From: Microbispora bryophytorum
GTDB taxonomy: Bacteria > Actinomycetota > Actinomycetes > Streptosporangiales > Streptosporangiaceae
DNA: 64,000 bases
Direction: 5' to 3'
Assembly: GCF_006874465.1 (NCBI RefSeq)
Contig: NZ_VIRL01000014.1
Location: forward strand, 1 to 64,000
In this document: positions 46,238 through 55,082 of the stretch, piece by piece
How the letters are laid out: every line of letters starts with the position of its first letter
Numbering within the stretch: the first letter of the stretch is position 1
Made by a program: the position numbers and the translations under genes
The notes under the pieces: model-generated
Seen by the model: the letters and a program-made list of their open reading frames with translations, nothing else
Told to the model about the DNA's origin: nothing
Database searches by the model: none

Positions 46238-47224
46238 GTGAGCCAGCAGCGTCGGGGACTGGGCAAGGGTCTTGGGGCTCTGATCCCCACAGGACCGATC
46301 GTCGATCCGGCGTCCGCGGCGAGCGCTCCGCCCGCCGGCCCGCTGTCGGCCGCGCCGGGAACGGACAGGGTGGGCCTGCGTCCGGTAGAGGGCGCCTACT
46401 TCCAGGAGATCGAGGTCGACTCCATCTCCCGGAACCCGCGGCAACCGCGTGAGGTGTTCGACGAGGACCGGCTGGACGACCTCGCGGCATCCATCAGGGA
46501 GGTCGGCCTGCTGCAGCCGGTCGTCGTCCGCGCTCTGGAGGACGACCGCTTCGAGCTCATCATGGGGGAGCGGAGGTGGCGCGCCTCGCAGATCGCCGGG
46601 CTCAACCGCATCCCCGCGATCGTCCGGAGCACCCAGGACGACGAGATGCTCCGTGAGGCGCTCATCGAGAACCTCCAGCGGGAGCAGCTGAACGCGCTGG
46701 AGGAGGCGGCGGCCTACCAGCAGCTTCTGGACGACTTCGGGGCCACCCACGAGGTGCTCGCCGGGAAGGTCGGACGGTCACGGTCGCACATCAGCAACAC
46801 CCTGCGACTGCTGAACCTTCCTCCCGAGGTGCAGCGCCGGGTGGCGGCCGGGGTCATCAGCGCAGGGCACGCGCGAGCGCTGCTGGCGTTGAACGACCCC
46901 GCCGCGCAAGAGCGGCTGGCGACGCGGATCGTGGCCGAGGGGCTGTCTGTCCGGACCGTAGAGGAGATCGTGGCTCTGGGCGAGGCCACCGCTGGGCCGG
47001 CTCCACGCAAGCCCCGAGCGAAGAAGCCGACCGCCCCGGCGCTGAGCGACCTGGCGAATCGGTTGTCGGACCACTTCGAGACGAAGGTGAAGGTCGATCT
47101 CGGCAGCCGGAAGGGGCGCATCGTGGTCGAGTTCTCCACGATCGACGACCTGGAGCGCATCATCGACACGATGGCGCCGGAGGCCGCTCACGCGATGCGA
47201 AGCAGGGGTATCGCGGCGGAGTGA
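46238..47224 (+). CDS. parB: Chromosome-partitioning protein ParB
   Basis: The protein has 328 residues. The N-terminus RRGLGKGLGALIP stimulates ParA; the CTP-binding ParB/Srx domain has NPRQPREVFDEDRL and the box GERRWRASQIAG; the helix-turn-helix is KVGRSRSHISNTLRLLNLP; the C-terminus dimerises. It loads at parS and slides as a CTP-dependent clamp. GTG 46238 follows AAGGAGCAGCG. Confidence 0.96.
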   Translation: MSQQRRGLGKGLGALIPTGPIVDPASAASAPPAGPLSAAPGTDRVGLRPVEGAYFQEIEVDSISRNPRQPREVFDEDRLDDLAASIREVGLLQPVVVRALEDDRFELIMGERRWRASQIAGLNRIPAIVRSTQDDEMLREALIENLQREQLNALEEAAAYQQLLDDFGATHEVLAGKVGRSRSHISNTLRLLNLPPEVQRRVAAGVISAGHARALLALNDPAAQERLATRIVAEGLSVRTVEEIVALGEATAGPAPRKPRAKKPTAPALSDLANRLSDHFETKVKVDLGSRKGRIVVEFSTIDDLERIIDTMAPEAAHAMRSRGIAAE

Positions 47225-47261
47225 CCGCAGAGGCTCGCGGTGGCATCCGCGTTCTGCCGCA

Positions 47262-47277
47262 GGTTTCACGTGAAACA
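47262..47277. promoter_or_regulatory. parS site 2, just downstream of parB
   Basis: GGTTTCACGTGAAACA lies 38 bases after the parB stop and contains the perfect 14-base core palindrome. Confidence 0.92.
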
Positions 47278-48265
47278 TCACGTCCCATGCTCCTCCTTGG
47301 CTGCGCCGGGGCCGATATGGCAGGCGATCCGTCTCGCATCCGCTCTCTCGACGGCGGCTGCATGGGCACCCCTTAGGCATGGGCACCCCTTAAAGGGGTT
47401 GGATGCGCCAGGTCGGATGCGACCAGGTCGATGTCGGCCCACGCGTTCGCCGGTTCCGCCCATCCCTGCTGCCGCGCACGTGCGGCACCGGCGGTGGTCG
47501 CGACGGCCGTCGCCGCGCACGTCGCCGCGCATGCCGTCGGGGGGACCACGGCACCTGGGAGGTTGTGGGTGCTGGCGGCACGGTCACCTGAGGGGAGTCG
47601 CCTGTGTAGGGTGCGCTGGGCCGGCTGGCGCCGCCGCCCTTGACGGCCCGGTGGAATGACGGCCACAAGACAGCCCGGCGGAATGACGACAGCTGGACGA
47701 CGGCGGCTGGATGACGGGATGACGGCGGCCGGACCGCCCTTCTCACGTGTGGCTGTCTCTGTGGCGCTGCCCGAAGGTTGAAACGCCACCGGCACGTACG
47801 GCCCGCCGGGGGAGGGGGTCACGGCCCGGCCGGGTGGGAGTCTGCTGGGGTCACGGGTAAGCCGCCACGGGCGGAGCCACGGCGAGCGGACTCGCCTCCG
47901 TCCTGTCCCGCCTGGCGTTCAGCCGTCTCTCCGGAAGACCGTGCGGACACACGGGCGCTCTTGGGGGAACCCCTTCTGCGGCCGCCGTGGTGGCGGGTGT
48001 CGCTCGTCAGATCCCTCTGGTGCGCCGGGCACCGACGATCCCCGGGATGAGGGAGCGGAGCGGAAAGGATCGACAGTCAAGGATCCACTTAGCGGCGAAG
48101 GCCCTGGTGCCCCCTCTGCGGAGATTCCGCGCCTGCGAGGATTTTTCTGAGCGGAAGCGGAGGGGGATAGCGAGGACCGGAGATTCCGTCCGGCGCCGTG
48201 ACCGTCCCGGCCAAGGTTCGTGGCCCCCACTCGACCCCGCCTTCTGGAAGCACGGTCTTGGGAAC
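47278..48265. other. Gene-free stretch between parB and ddl with short repeats
   Basis: About one kilobase has no frame with a recognisable domain, good ribosome site or typical codon use. It contains a 17-base direct repeat GCATGGGCACCCCTTA(G/A) at about 47361-47394, a small ACCCCTT-AAGGGGT stem beside it, and several GGATGACGGC/GGAATGACGGC-like repeats between 47650 and 47730. It could hold an unannotated RNA or be a spacer around the parS sites. Confidence 0.5.
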
Positions 48266-48305
48266 GAAACAGCCCCCTCCAGGCTCGCCCGGAGGGGGCT
48301 GTTTC
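48266..48305 (-). terminator. Terminator of ddl, partly overlapping parS
   Basis: GAAACAGCCCCCTCC and GGAGGGGGCTGTTTC form a perfect 15-base stem with a ten-base loop. It is just downstream of the ddl stop codon on the minus strand. Its right arm runs into the parS at 48300-48315. Confidence 0.75.
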
Positions 48306-48315
48306 ACGTGAAACC
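48300..48315. promoter_or_regulatory. parS site 3, at the 3' end of ddl
   Basis: TGTTTCACGTGAAACC contains the perfect 14-base core. It lies ten bases from the ddl stop codon and shares bases with the terminator stem. Confidence 0.92.
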
Positions 48316-48324
48316 GCGGCGGGG

Positions 48325-49275
48325 TCAGCCTCGGGTGGCGGCGAGCTCCAGGAGTCCCTTGCACAGCGTGCCGAGATCGCGCCCCGCAGCCTCCGCCGCC
48401 ATGGGCAGCAGAGAGGTCTCCGTCATGCCGGGGGCGACGTTCACTTCGAGGAAGTACGGCTTGCCGGCGGCGTCGACGATGATGTCGGTGCGGGAGATGT
48501 CTCGCAGACCGAGCGCGGTGTGGGCGGCGACCGCCATGCCCGCACACGCCTCGGTGGCCTCGGGGGAGAGCCGGGCCGGTGCGAAGAACTCGGTGTGCCC
48601 GGCCGTGTACCGGGCCGCGTAGTCGTACACGCCTCGGTCGGGCACGATCTCCACGGGCGGCAGCGCGACCGGCCCGTCGCCGAGATCCACCACGGAGACC
48701 GAGACCTCGATGCCCTCGACATACCGCTCGATGAGCGCGGTGTCGCCGTAGGCGAAGCAACCGACCATCGCGGCGGGCAGTTCCTCCGCCGTGCGCACCA
48801 TGGAGGCGCCCAGCGCGGAGCCGCCGCGCGAGGGCTTGACGAACAGCGGCAGGCCGAGCCGGTCGATGATGCGGGCGAGCACGGCGGCGGCACCGAGATC
48901 GTGGAACGTCTCCTTGGGCAGCGCCACCGAGTCGGGCGTGTTCAGCCCCCAGGAGCGGACGACCGCCTTCGCCGTGGGCTTGTCGAAGGCGACCCGGCAG
49001 GCGTCCGGCGTCGCTCCGACGTAGGGCACGTCGAGAAGTTCGAGCACCGAGCGGATGGCGCCGTCCTCTCCGGCGCCGCCGTGCAGGGTGACGAAGACCG
49101 CGTCCGGCGGGTCGGCCAGCACGGCGGGCACGAGGGTGGAGTCGGCATCGCGCGTCTCCACGTCCACCCCGGCCGCCCGCAGCACCTCGGCGACGCGGCG
49201 TCCCGAACGGATGGAGACCTCACGCTCGTAGGAGAGCCCTCCCGCGAGGATGAGCACGTGGCCCAGATCGCTCAT
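48325..49275 (-). CDS. ddl: D-alanine-D-alanine ligase family protein
   Basis: The protein has 316 residues. ATP-grasp features include LILAGGLSYEREVSIRSG, FVTLHGGAGEDGAIRSVLEL, LPLFVKPSRGGSALGASMV and PYFLEVNVAPGMTETSLLPM. It makes the D-Ala-D-Ala dipeptide of peptidoglycan, or a related dipeptide. In actinomycetes a ddl-like gene near parB is a second copy besides the main one; which this is cannot be told here. The 313-base gap upstream (49276-49588) holds no clear gene. Confidence 0.85.
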   Translation of the reverse strand: MSDLGHVLILAGGLSYEREVSIRSGRRVAEVLRAAGVDVETRDADSTLVPAVLADPPDAVFVTLHGGAGEDGAIRSVLELLDVPYVGATPDACRVAFDKPTAKAVVRSWGLNTPDSVALPKETFHDLGAAAVLARIIDRLGLPLFVKPSRGGSALGASMVRTAEELPAAMVGCFAYGDTALIERYVEGIEVSVSVVDLGDGPVALPPVEIVPDRGVYDYAARYTAGHTEFFAPARLSPEATEACAGMAVAAHTALGLRDISRTDIIVDAAGKPYFLEVNVAPGMTETSLLPMAAEAAGRDLGTLCKGLLELAATRG

Positions 49276-49523
49276 GGCGTCTCACCGCCGATGTGCTCCA
49301 CCACGGCACCGGCTGCGGTCCAGCGGTGGTCGGTATCACCCGGCCCGGATCGCGTCCCCCTCCACGGACGCGCAGGGGGCGATCCTTGGGTCATCGTTCG
49401 CTCGGTCACGAAGAGGGCCTTTCTCGCCTCGAGAAGTCAGTACGGCCAGCCTGAACAGGCTAGTGCCCTGCCCGTGCCGCCGCGCCGGGGCACCGCGTCT
49501 CAGCCAAGGTCGCACGTGCAGCC

Positions 49524-49557
49524 GGAGCCGCCCATGGGCGGTGCCATGGGCGGCTCC
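49524..49557. terminator. Perfect 14-base hairpin downstream of the aminotransferase gene
   Basis: GGAGCCGCCCATGG and CCATGGGCGGCTCC are exact inverted repeats around GCGGTG. There is no T run, but the position, 32 bases after the aminotransferase stop on the minus strand, suits a terminator of the kind common in high-GC bacteria. Confidence 0.5.
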
Positions 49558-49588
49558 TCCGTCGCTGGGGGCAGCGGCCGTACCGTGT

Positions 49589-50914
49589 CTAGGCGAGATC
49601 CGGGCCGGGAGTGTCGACGCCGGCGTGTCCCGGCGTGGAGCCCGTGCCGAACGTGTCCCGCAGCCTGAGTTCCTGCTCGATCACACCGGCCAGGCGGCGC
49701 ACGCCCTCCTTGATGCGGTCCGGCTCCGGGTAGCAGAACGACAGGCGCATGTTCCGCGCGCCGCCGCCGTCGGAGTAGAAGCCGGTGCCCGGCACGAAGG
49801 CGACCCGCTCGGCGACGGCGCGGGGGAGGATCGCCTTGGAGTTGAGCCCCTCGGGGAGCGTCATCCAGACGAAGAACCCGCCGGCGGGGCGGGTCCACGT
49901 GCAGCCGGGCGGCATGAGCACATCGAGCGCGCCCAGGAGCGCGTCACGCCGCTCGCGGTACAGCTCACGGAACGACTTGATCTGCTCGCGCCACGGCTGG
50001 GTGGCGAGGTACTGGCCGACGGCGAGCTGGGTGAAGGACGAGTGCGACAGCACCGCCGACTCCATCGCCAGGACCAGTTTGTCGCGAATCGCGTGCGGAG
50101 CGAGGGCCCAGCCGACGCGGAAGCCGGGGGCGAGGGTCTTGGAGAACGAGCCGAGATAGACGACGCCCTCGGAGTCGTCGGCCCGCAGCGCCCGCATCGG
50201 CTCCCCATCGAAGCCGAGCAGGCCGTACGGGTTGTCCTCCACCACGAGGACGCCGGCGCGGCGGCAGATCTCCAGCACCTGGCGGCGGCGCACCTCGTTC
50301 ATCGTCACGCCGGCCGGGTTCTGGAAGTTGGGGATCGTGTAGAGGAACTTGATCCGGTTGCCGGCCGCCTGGAGCGCGTAGATGGTCTGTGCGAGGGACT
50401 CGGGGATGAGTCCCTGGTCGTCCATCGCGATGTGCACGACCTTGGCCTGGTAGGCGCTGAACGTGCCGAGCGCCCCGACGTACGAGGGTCCCTCGGCGAG
50501 CACGACGTCGCCGGGGTCGATGAAGATCCGGGTGATCAGGTCGAGCGCCTGCTGCGAGCCCACCGTGACGACCACGTCGTCGGCGTTCGCCTCGATGCCC
50601 TCCATGCGCATGACCTCGCAGATCTGCTCGCGCAGGGCGGGGTCACCCTGCCCGGAGCCGTACTGCAGGGCGACGGAGCCGCGCGAGGTGACCAGGTCGG
50701 CGACGAGCTCGCTGACGAGGTCGAGGGGGAGCGCGTTGACGTACGGCATGCCGCCGGCGAGCGAGACCACCTCGGGCCTCGATGCGACGGCGAAGAGAGC
50801 TCGGATCTCGGAGGCGACCATCCCGGCAGCGCGGGCGGCGTACCTGTCGACGTAGGCGTCAATGCGCGACCCATGGGTCACGTTCGTCCGACCGTGATCT
50901 AGCTCTTGTGCCAC
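49589..50914 (-). CDS. PLP-dependent aminotransferase (LysN/MocR-like fold type I, no HTH)
   Basis: The protein has 441 residues. Features: VSLAGGMPYVNALP, VTVGSQQALDLITRIFIDPG, PNFQNPAGVTM, VVEDNPYGLLGFDG, and the PLP lysine in YLGSFSKTLAPGFRVGW. This pattern fits 2-aminoadipate or aromatic aminotransferases. GTG 50914 follows GGAGGT. It is a usual neighbour of parB in Streptosporangiales and streptomycetes. The substrate is undecided. Confidence 0.88.
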   Translation of the reverse strand: MAQELDHGRTNVTHGSRIDAYVDRYAARAAGMVASEIRALFAVASRPEVVSLAGGMPYVNALPLDLVSELVADLVTSRGSVALQYGSGQGDPALREQICEVMRMEGIEANADDVVVTVGSQQALDLITRIFIDPGDVVLAEGPSYVGALGTFSAYQAKVVHIAMDDQGLIPESLAQTIYALQAAGNRIKFLYTIPNFQNPAGVTMNEVRRRQVLEICRRAGVLVVEDNPYGLLGFDGEPMRALRADDSEGVVYLGSFSKTLAPGFRVGWALAPHAIRDKLVLAMESAVLSHSSFTQLAVGQYLATQPWREQIKSFRELYRERRDALLGALDVLMPPGCTWTRPAGGFFVWMTLPEGLNSKAILPRAVAERVAFVPGTGFYSDGGGARNMRLSFCYPEPDRIKEGVRRLAGVIEQELRLRDTFGTGSTPGHAGVDTPGPDLA

Positions 50915-51173
50915 GGTCCACCTCCGATCACGTAGCCGAGAAATCCAGAGTACGGTAACGCGCCACTCCGATCACAACAGGGTATTGACCATCAAGGGCC
51001 CCTTTTCTTGCATTCCCGTACCACTGGTTTCGGTCCGGCCAACCCCTTTAACGGGCGCCGGTGAACGTTGTGGCACACCCGCTCCCGCCCTTCCGCTGAG
51101 TTACGATGCGAGCTGGAGACGCCGTATTCGCGCGCTTTTCTGGCAGGACTCCTGACGGGGATTGGGGCATCAC

Positions 51174-51794
51174 GTGTCGCGTCGGCTGGTCAATGTCACC
51201 CTCGACAATCTCGATGACCTGCCGCGGCGGTGCCGGCGGTGCGTGTTCTGGGAGCTCGACCCTGTCAGCGGCGAGCGCGCCGTGGAGGCGGGCGACCCGG
51301 GCTTGGAGAAGGAGGCGTGGATCTCCGCGACCCTCCTCGAATGGGGGAGCTGCGGGAAGATCGCCTACGTCGACGGCGTGGCGGCCGGATTCGTGCTCTA
51401 CGCCCCGCCGTTGTACGTCCCGCGCTCGGTGGCGTTCCCGACCTCGCCGGTCAGCTCGGACGCCGTGCTGCTGATGACCGCGCACATCGTGCCGGAGTTC
51501 ACCGGCGGGGGGCTGGGCCGGATGCTCGTGCAGGGCGTCGCCAAGGACCTGACCCGCCGCGGTGTTCGGGCGATCGAGGCGTTCGGCGACCTGAAGTGGG
51601 AGCAGCCGGGCGGCTGCGTGCTGCCCGCGGACTATCTGCTGTCGGTCGGGTTCAAGACCGTGCGTCCGCATCTGCGCTTCCCCCGGCTCCGGCTGGAGCT
51701 CAAGACGGCCGTGTCGTGGCGTGAGGACGTCGAGGTGGCGCTGGAGCGACTGCTGGGATCGATGTCCCCCGAGCGGGCCCTGCGGCCCGTCTGA
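51174..51794 (+). CDS. GNAT-family N-acetyltransferase
   Basis: The protein has 206 residues from GTG 51174. The start MSRRLVNVTLDNLDDLPRRC and CVFWELDPVSGERA are typical of an actinomycete GNAT family next to trxA. The acetyl-CoA motif is VPEFTGGGLGRMLVQGVAKDL. Two neighbouring cysteine pairs in the N-terminus (RCRRC) are notable. Substrate unknown. It is convergent with trxA, and a terminator lies between. Confidence 0.83.
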   Translation: MSRRLVNVTLDNLDDLPRRCRRCVFWELDPVSGERAVEAGDPGLEKEAWISATLLEWGSCGKIAYVDGVAAGFVLYAPPLYVPRSVAFPTSPVSSDAVLLMTAHIVPEFTGGGLGRMLVQGVAKDLTRRGVRAIEAFGDLKWEQPGGCVLPADYLLSVGFKTVRPHLRFPRLRLELKTAVSWREDVEVALERLLGSMSPERALRPV

Positions 51795-51913
51795 GAGGGC
51801 TTCCGGCCGTCCCACGAGTTCCACAGGAGTCCCACAGGAGTCGGCACAACGCACATCCCACATAGCTCCCGCACGGGTCCCGCCAGGTCCAAGGTGGCAC
51901 CGGAGAACGCGCG

Positions 51914-51942
51914 AGCCCCCCGCGCCGCACGCACGGGGGGCT
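51914..51942. terminator. Bidirectional terminator between GNAT and trxA
   Basis: AGCCCCCC and GGGGGGCT pair around CGCGCCGCACGCAC-type loop sequence, followed by CTTC. It separates the convergent GNAT and trxA genes. Confidence 0.7.
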
Positions 51943-51969
51943 CTTCGGGTGGTGCCGGCGGGAACGGCG

Positions 51970-52293
51970 TCAGATGACGCCGTCGAGCTCGCGCAGCAGC
52001 ATCGCCTTCGGCTTGGCGCCGATGATCTGCTTGACGACCTCGCCACCCTTATAGACGTTCATCGTCGGAATCTGGAGCACACCGTAGTCCCGCGGCGTGA
52101 CCGGGTTCTCGTCGATGTTCAGCTTGACGATGGTCAGCTTGTCGGCGTTCTCGGCGGCGATCTCCTCGAGGATCGGCCCGACCTGACGGCACGGACCGCA
52201 CCACTCGGCCCAGAAGTCGACCAGGACCGGCTTGTCGCTCTTGAGGACCTCGGCCTCGAAGCTCGCGTCCGTCACGCTCTTGATCGCGCCCAC
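51970..52293 (-). CDS. trxA: Thioredoxin
   Basis: The protein has 107 residues from GTG 52293, preceded by AAGGGGAGAG. The active site is [14 protein letters not shown], and the cis-proline loop [11 protein letters not shown] is present. It reduces protein disulfides and is recharged by the thioredoxin reductase encoded 78 bases upstream. Both probably share the SigR-type promoter at 53344-53370. Confidence 0.95.
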   Translation of the reverse strand: MGAIKSVTDASFEAEVLKSDKPVLVDFWAEWCGPCRQVGPILEEIAAENADKLTIVKLNIDENPVTPRDYGVLQIPTMNVYKGGEVVKQIIGAKPKAMLLRELDGVI

Positions 52294-52371
52294 GGTATCT
52301 CTCCCCTTGCATGAGTGGTGTGGCGGTGCAGTCAACCGCGGGGACGGTCCCCGCATTCCCGATGCCGGGAC

Positions 52372-53301
52372 TCAGGCGTTCAGCGTCAGCCAGCGCTCGG
52401 CGTCCAGCGCCGCCGCACAGCCGGTCCCGGCCGCCGTGATCGCCTGACGATAGGAGTGGTCGACGACGTCGCCGGCCGCGAACACCCCGTCGATGTTCGT
52501 CCGGGTCGACGGCGCATCGACCTCGATGTACCCCTGTTCGTCCAGGTCGATCTGGCCCTTGAGCAGGTCGGTGCGCGGCTCGTGCCCGATCGCGACGAAC
52601 AGGCCGCCCACCGGCAGGTCGGACTCCTCGCCGGTCTTGACGTTGCGCAGCCGGACGCTGGAGACGCGCTCCTCGCCGACCACGTCGACGATCTCGCTGT
52701 CCCAGATGAAGCGGATCTTCTCGTTCGCGAACGCCCGATCCTGCATGATCTTGCTGGCGCGCAGCGAGTCGCGGCGGTGGATGATCGTCACCGACTTCCC
52801 GAACCGGGTCAGGAAGATGGCCTCCTCCATCGCCGTGTCGCCGCCGCCGACGACCACGATCTCCTTGTCGCGGAAGAAGAACCCGTCACAGGTGGCGCAC
52901 CACGACACGCCGCGTCCCGACAGCCGCTTCTCGTTCTCCAGCCCGAGCTCGCGGTAGCGCGACCCGGTGGCCAGGATCACGGCCTTGGCGTAGTAGGTGT
53001 CGGTGTAGGTCTTGACGACCTTCGGGTTCGCCTCGAGATCAACTTCGACCACGTCGTCGGCCACCAGCTCGGCGCCGAACCGCTCGGCCTGCTTGCGGAA
53101 GTTGTCCATGAGGTCCGGGCCCATGATGCCGTCGGGGAACCCGGGGAAGTTCTCCACATCGGTCGTGTTCATCAACGCCCCGCCGGCGGTGACCGACCCC
53201 TCGAAGACGAGCGGCTTGAGGTCCGCACGCGCGGTGTAGACGGCCGCCGTGTAGCCGGCCGGCCCCGACCCGATGATGATCACGTTACGAACGTCGCTCA
53301 A
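52372..53301 (-). CDS. trxB: Thioredoxin reductase
   Basis: The protein has 309 residues. FAD motif [19 protein letters not shown], redox site [16 protein letters not shown] motif [16 protein letters not shown] and the final FAD motif [19 protein letters not shown]. It moves electrons from NADPH to thioredoxin. The start is TTG 53301 ([10 protein letters not shown] follows); AAGGCGGG is the only upstream purine-rich site. Confidence 0.95.
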   Translation of the reverse strand: MSDVRNVIIIGSGPAGYTAAVYTARADLKPLVFEGSVTAGGALMNTTDVENFPGFPDGIMGPDLMDNFRKQAERFGAELVADDVVEVDLEANPKVVKTYTDTYYAKAVILATGSRYRELGLENEKRLSGRGVSWCATCDGFFFRDKEIVVVGGGDTAMEEAIFLTRFGKSVTIIHRRDSLRASKIMQDRAFANEKIRFIWDSEIVDVVGEERVSSVRLRNVKTGEESDLPVGGLFVAIGHEPRTDLLKGQIDLDEQGYIEVDAPSTRTNIDGVFAAGDVVDHSYRQAITAAGTGCAAALDAERWLTLNA

Positions 53302-53343
53302 CGGACCCGCCTTCTTCGCTCCCGGTTGATATGCAGTGCCGTC

Positions 53344-53370
53344 AACAGATCCTAGGCCCCGGTCATTCCC
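53344..53370 (-). promoter_or_regulatory. SigR-type promoter of trxB-trxA
   Basis: On the minus strand GGGAAT (53370-53365) and GTT (53346-53344) are separated by exactly 18 bases. This matches the Streptomyces SigR consensus GGGAAT-N18-GTT, which drives trxBA under thiol-oxidative stress. Transcription would begin about 35 bases upstream of the trxB start. Confidence 0.75.
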
Positions 53371-53391
53371 GCGCGAACCCCCGATACGGCG

Positions 53392-53418
53392 AAGCCCCCC
53401 GGAGGTCGCGGGGGGCTT
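53392..53418 (-). terminator. Terminator downstream of the anti-sigma gene
   Basis: AAGCCCCCC and GGGGGGCTT pair perfectly around a nine-base loop. It lies between the end of the anti-sigma gene and the trxB promoter, insulating the two units. Confidence 0.8.
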
Positions 53419-53452
53419 CGTCACTGATGATGATATGGCTCGCGCCGTGTGG

Positions 53453-54442
53453 TCATTTCCAGGAGGCCAGAACCTCGGGCCGTAGCTTGTGGCACTGCGA
53501 GTCCACCACGACCACTCGGACGGCGTTGCTGCTCTTGTCCTCCCAGAATGCCATGACCGTGGCCTCGTTGCCGTTGTAGAGGGCCTTGTCGACGCCGATC
53601 GGCGCGCGGTCAAGCTGGGTCGAGAACCGCTTGACGCAGGTGTCGAGGTCCTCGTCGTCGTTGGTGCCCGAGCCGGGCGCCACGCCGAAGTACCCCAGCA
53701 GCGGCCCGCGCAGCTCCCGGCTGGTGTAGTTGTGGCCGCTGGCGTACGTCGAGTAGGTCAGCGCCTCCACCTTGGCCGGGCTCTGGGCGGGGTCGCCCTG
53801 GCTCACCACCTGCTGGGACGGCGAGTCGCCGAACGAGAGCAGGCCGGTGGCGAGACCGCCGCTCCCGATCACGACGGCCGCCGCCGCGGCGACCGCGGCC
53901 GGCAGCGCCCACGTGCGCCGCCTGGACGCCTTGCGCCCCCCCGTACGCGTTCCGGATCGGCGCCTGGCCGGCACGATCGTTCCGTCGTCGGCGACGACAC
54001 CCAGTGGAGCCGCGGTCGCACTCGCGGCCACCGGCTCGCGTTCCGGCTCCGCGTGCGTCTCCACAGCGCTGTTCACGGTGGTCCCCACCGGGGTCGCGAC
54101 CGGAGGCTCGGCCGTCTCCCACGGAACGTCGTCCCATGAAGTGCTGTCCCATGGGGCGATCTCCTGTGGAGCGCTGTCCCATGGAGCGTCCCGCAGGACG
54201 CGGTTCCAGTCCGGAGCCTCGGCGGCCAGCGCCTGGTCGATGCGCCTGGCGACGCCCAGAGGCATCGCCGGCACCGGCATCGCCGCCAGGACCTCGCGAA
54301 CCGCGGCCAGGTCGGCAAGGCTCTCCCCGCAGGGGTCGCAGACCGCGAGATGCTCACGGACCCGCCGGGCCGTCGTGTCGTCGAGGAGACCCTCCGCCAG
54401 TTCGGCGAGAACCTCCAGGTCGTAGTGCGTGTCACCCGTCAC
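53453..54442 (-). CDS. Membrane anti-sigma factor paired with SigM-like sigma
   Basis: The protein has 329 residues. The zinc anti-sigma motif [14 protein letters not shown] (H-x3-C-x2-C) is at about 30-43. A disordered stretch has W-D repeats (APWDS twice, SWDD, PWE). One membrane helix ([20 protein letters not shown], about 185-205) leads to an extracellular domain. It should hold the SigM-like factor inactive and release it on an envelope or redox signal. It overlaps the sigma gene by 11 bases. Confidence 0.85.
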   Translation of the reverse strand: MTGDTHYDLEVLAELAEGLLDDTTARRVREHLAVCDPCGESLADLAAVREVLAAMPVPAMPLGVARRIDQALAAEAPDWNRVLRDAPWDSAPQEIAPWDSTSWDDVPWETAEPPVATPVGTTVNSAVETHAEPEREPVAASATAAPLGVVADDGTIVPARRRSGTRTGGRKASRRRTWALPAAVAAAAAVVIGSGGLATGLLSFGDSPSQQVVSQGDPAQSPAKVEALTYSTYASGHNYTSRELRGPLLGYFGVAPGSGTNDDEDLDTCVKRFSTQLDRAPIGVDKALYNGNEATVMAFWEDKSSNAVRVVVVDSQCHKLRPEVLASWK

Positions 54443-55073
54443 GAAGTTCTGCTCCCTTCCCGGATGAGACGCGAGTCAGGTCGGATCGGTTCCGCAGATG
54501 CGAAAGAATCGGGGCGAGTTTGGCGCGGCCCCGTGCGCAGCGGCTCTTCACGGTGCCCGGCGGGACGCCCAGCACCGCCGCCGCGTCGTCCACCGCGTAC
54601 CCCATCATGTCGACCAGCACGAGGGCCGCCCTCTGGTCGGGCGGCAGCAGCTTGAGCGCCGCCGTGACCTCCAGGGAGACCTCGCGCTCGCTCGCCTGGT
54701 CGGTGGCCGGGACCTCGCGCTCCACGGCCTCGATGAGCTCGTCGTCGGCGACCGGGCGCACCGACTTGCGGCGCATGCGGTCGAGGCAGGCGTTGACCAC
54801 GATGCGGTGGAGCCACGTCGTGACCGCCGCCTCGCCGCGGAAGCTGCCCGCCTTCCGGTACGCCGAGACGAACGCGTCCTGGACGGCGTCGGCGGCCTCG
54901 TCGGGATCGCCGAGCGTGCGCAGGGCGACCGCCCACATGCGGTCGCGGTGCCGCCTGACGATCTCGCTGAACGCGTGAGGGTCGCCGGCGAGGTGACGGG
55001 CCAGCAGATCGGCATCGGACATCGCGCGTCGCGCGTGCTCAGCCGGAGGGGGATTGTCTGGTGGGGAATTCAC
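54432..55073 (-). CDS. sigM: SigM-like ECF sigma factor
   Basis: The protein has 213 residues. Region 2: DRMWAVALRTLGDPDEAADA, VQDAFVSAYRKAGSFRGEA, TTWLHRIVVNACLDRMRR. Region 4: LLPPDQRAALVLVDMMGYAV and DDAAAVLGVPPGTVKSRCAR. Neighbours trxA, trxB and a membrane anti-sigma match the actinobacterial sigM locus, which controls envelope and redox functions. GTG 55073 is taken; ATG 55022 starts nearer the conserved part but lacks a ribosome site. Confidence 0.9.
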   Translation of the reverse strand: MNSPPDNPPPAEHARRAMSDADLLARHLAGDPHAFSEIVRRHRDRMWAVALRTLGDPDEAADAVQDAFVSAYRKAGSFRGEAAVTTWLHRIVVNACLDRMRRKSVRPVADDELIEAVEREVPATDQASEREVSLEVTAALKLLPPDQRAALVLVDMMGYAVDDAAAVLGVPPGTVKSRCARGRAKLAPILSHLRNRSDLTRVSSGKGAELRDG

Positions 55074-55082
55074 AAGTCCCTG

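Noticed and set aside
47373-47822. Minus-strand 149-codon frame downstream of parB
   Set aside because: Low-complexity translation produced by DNA repeats (VVIPPG/AVIPPG), no ribosome site and atypical codon use.
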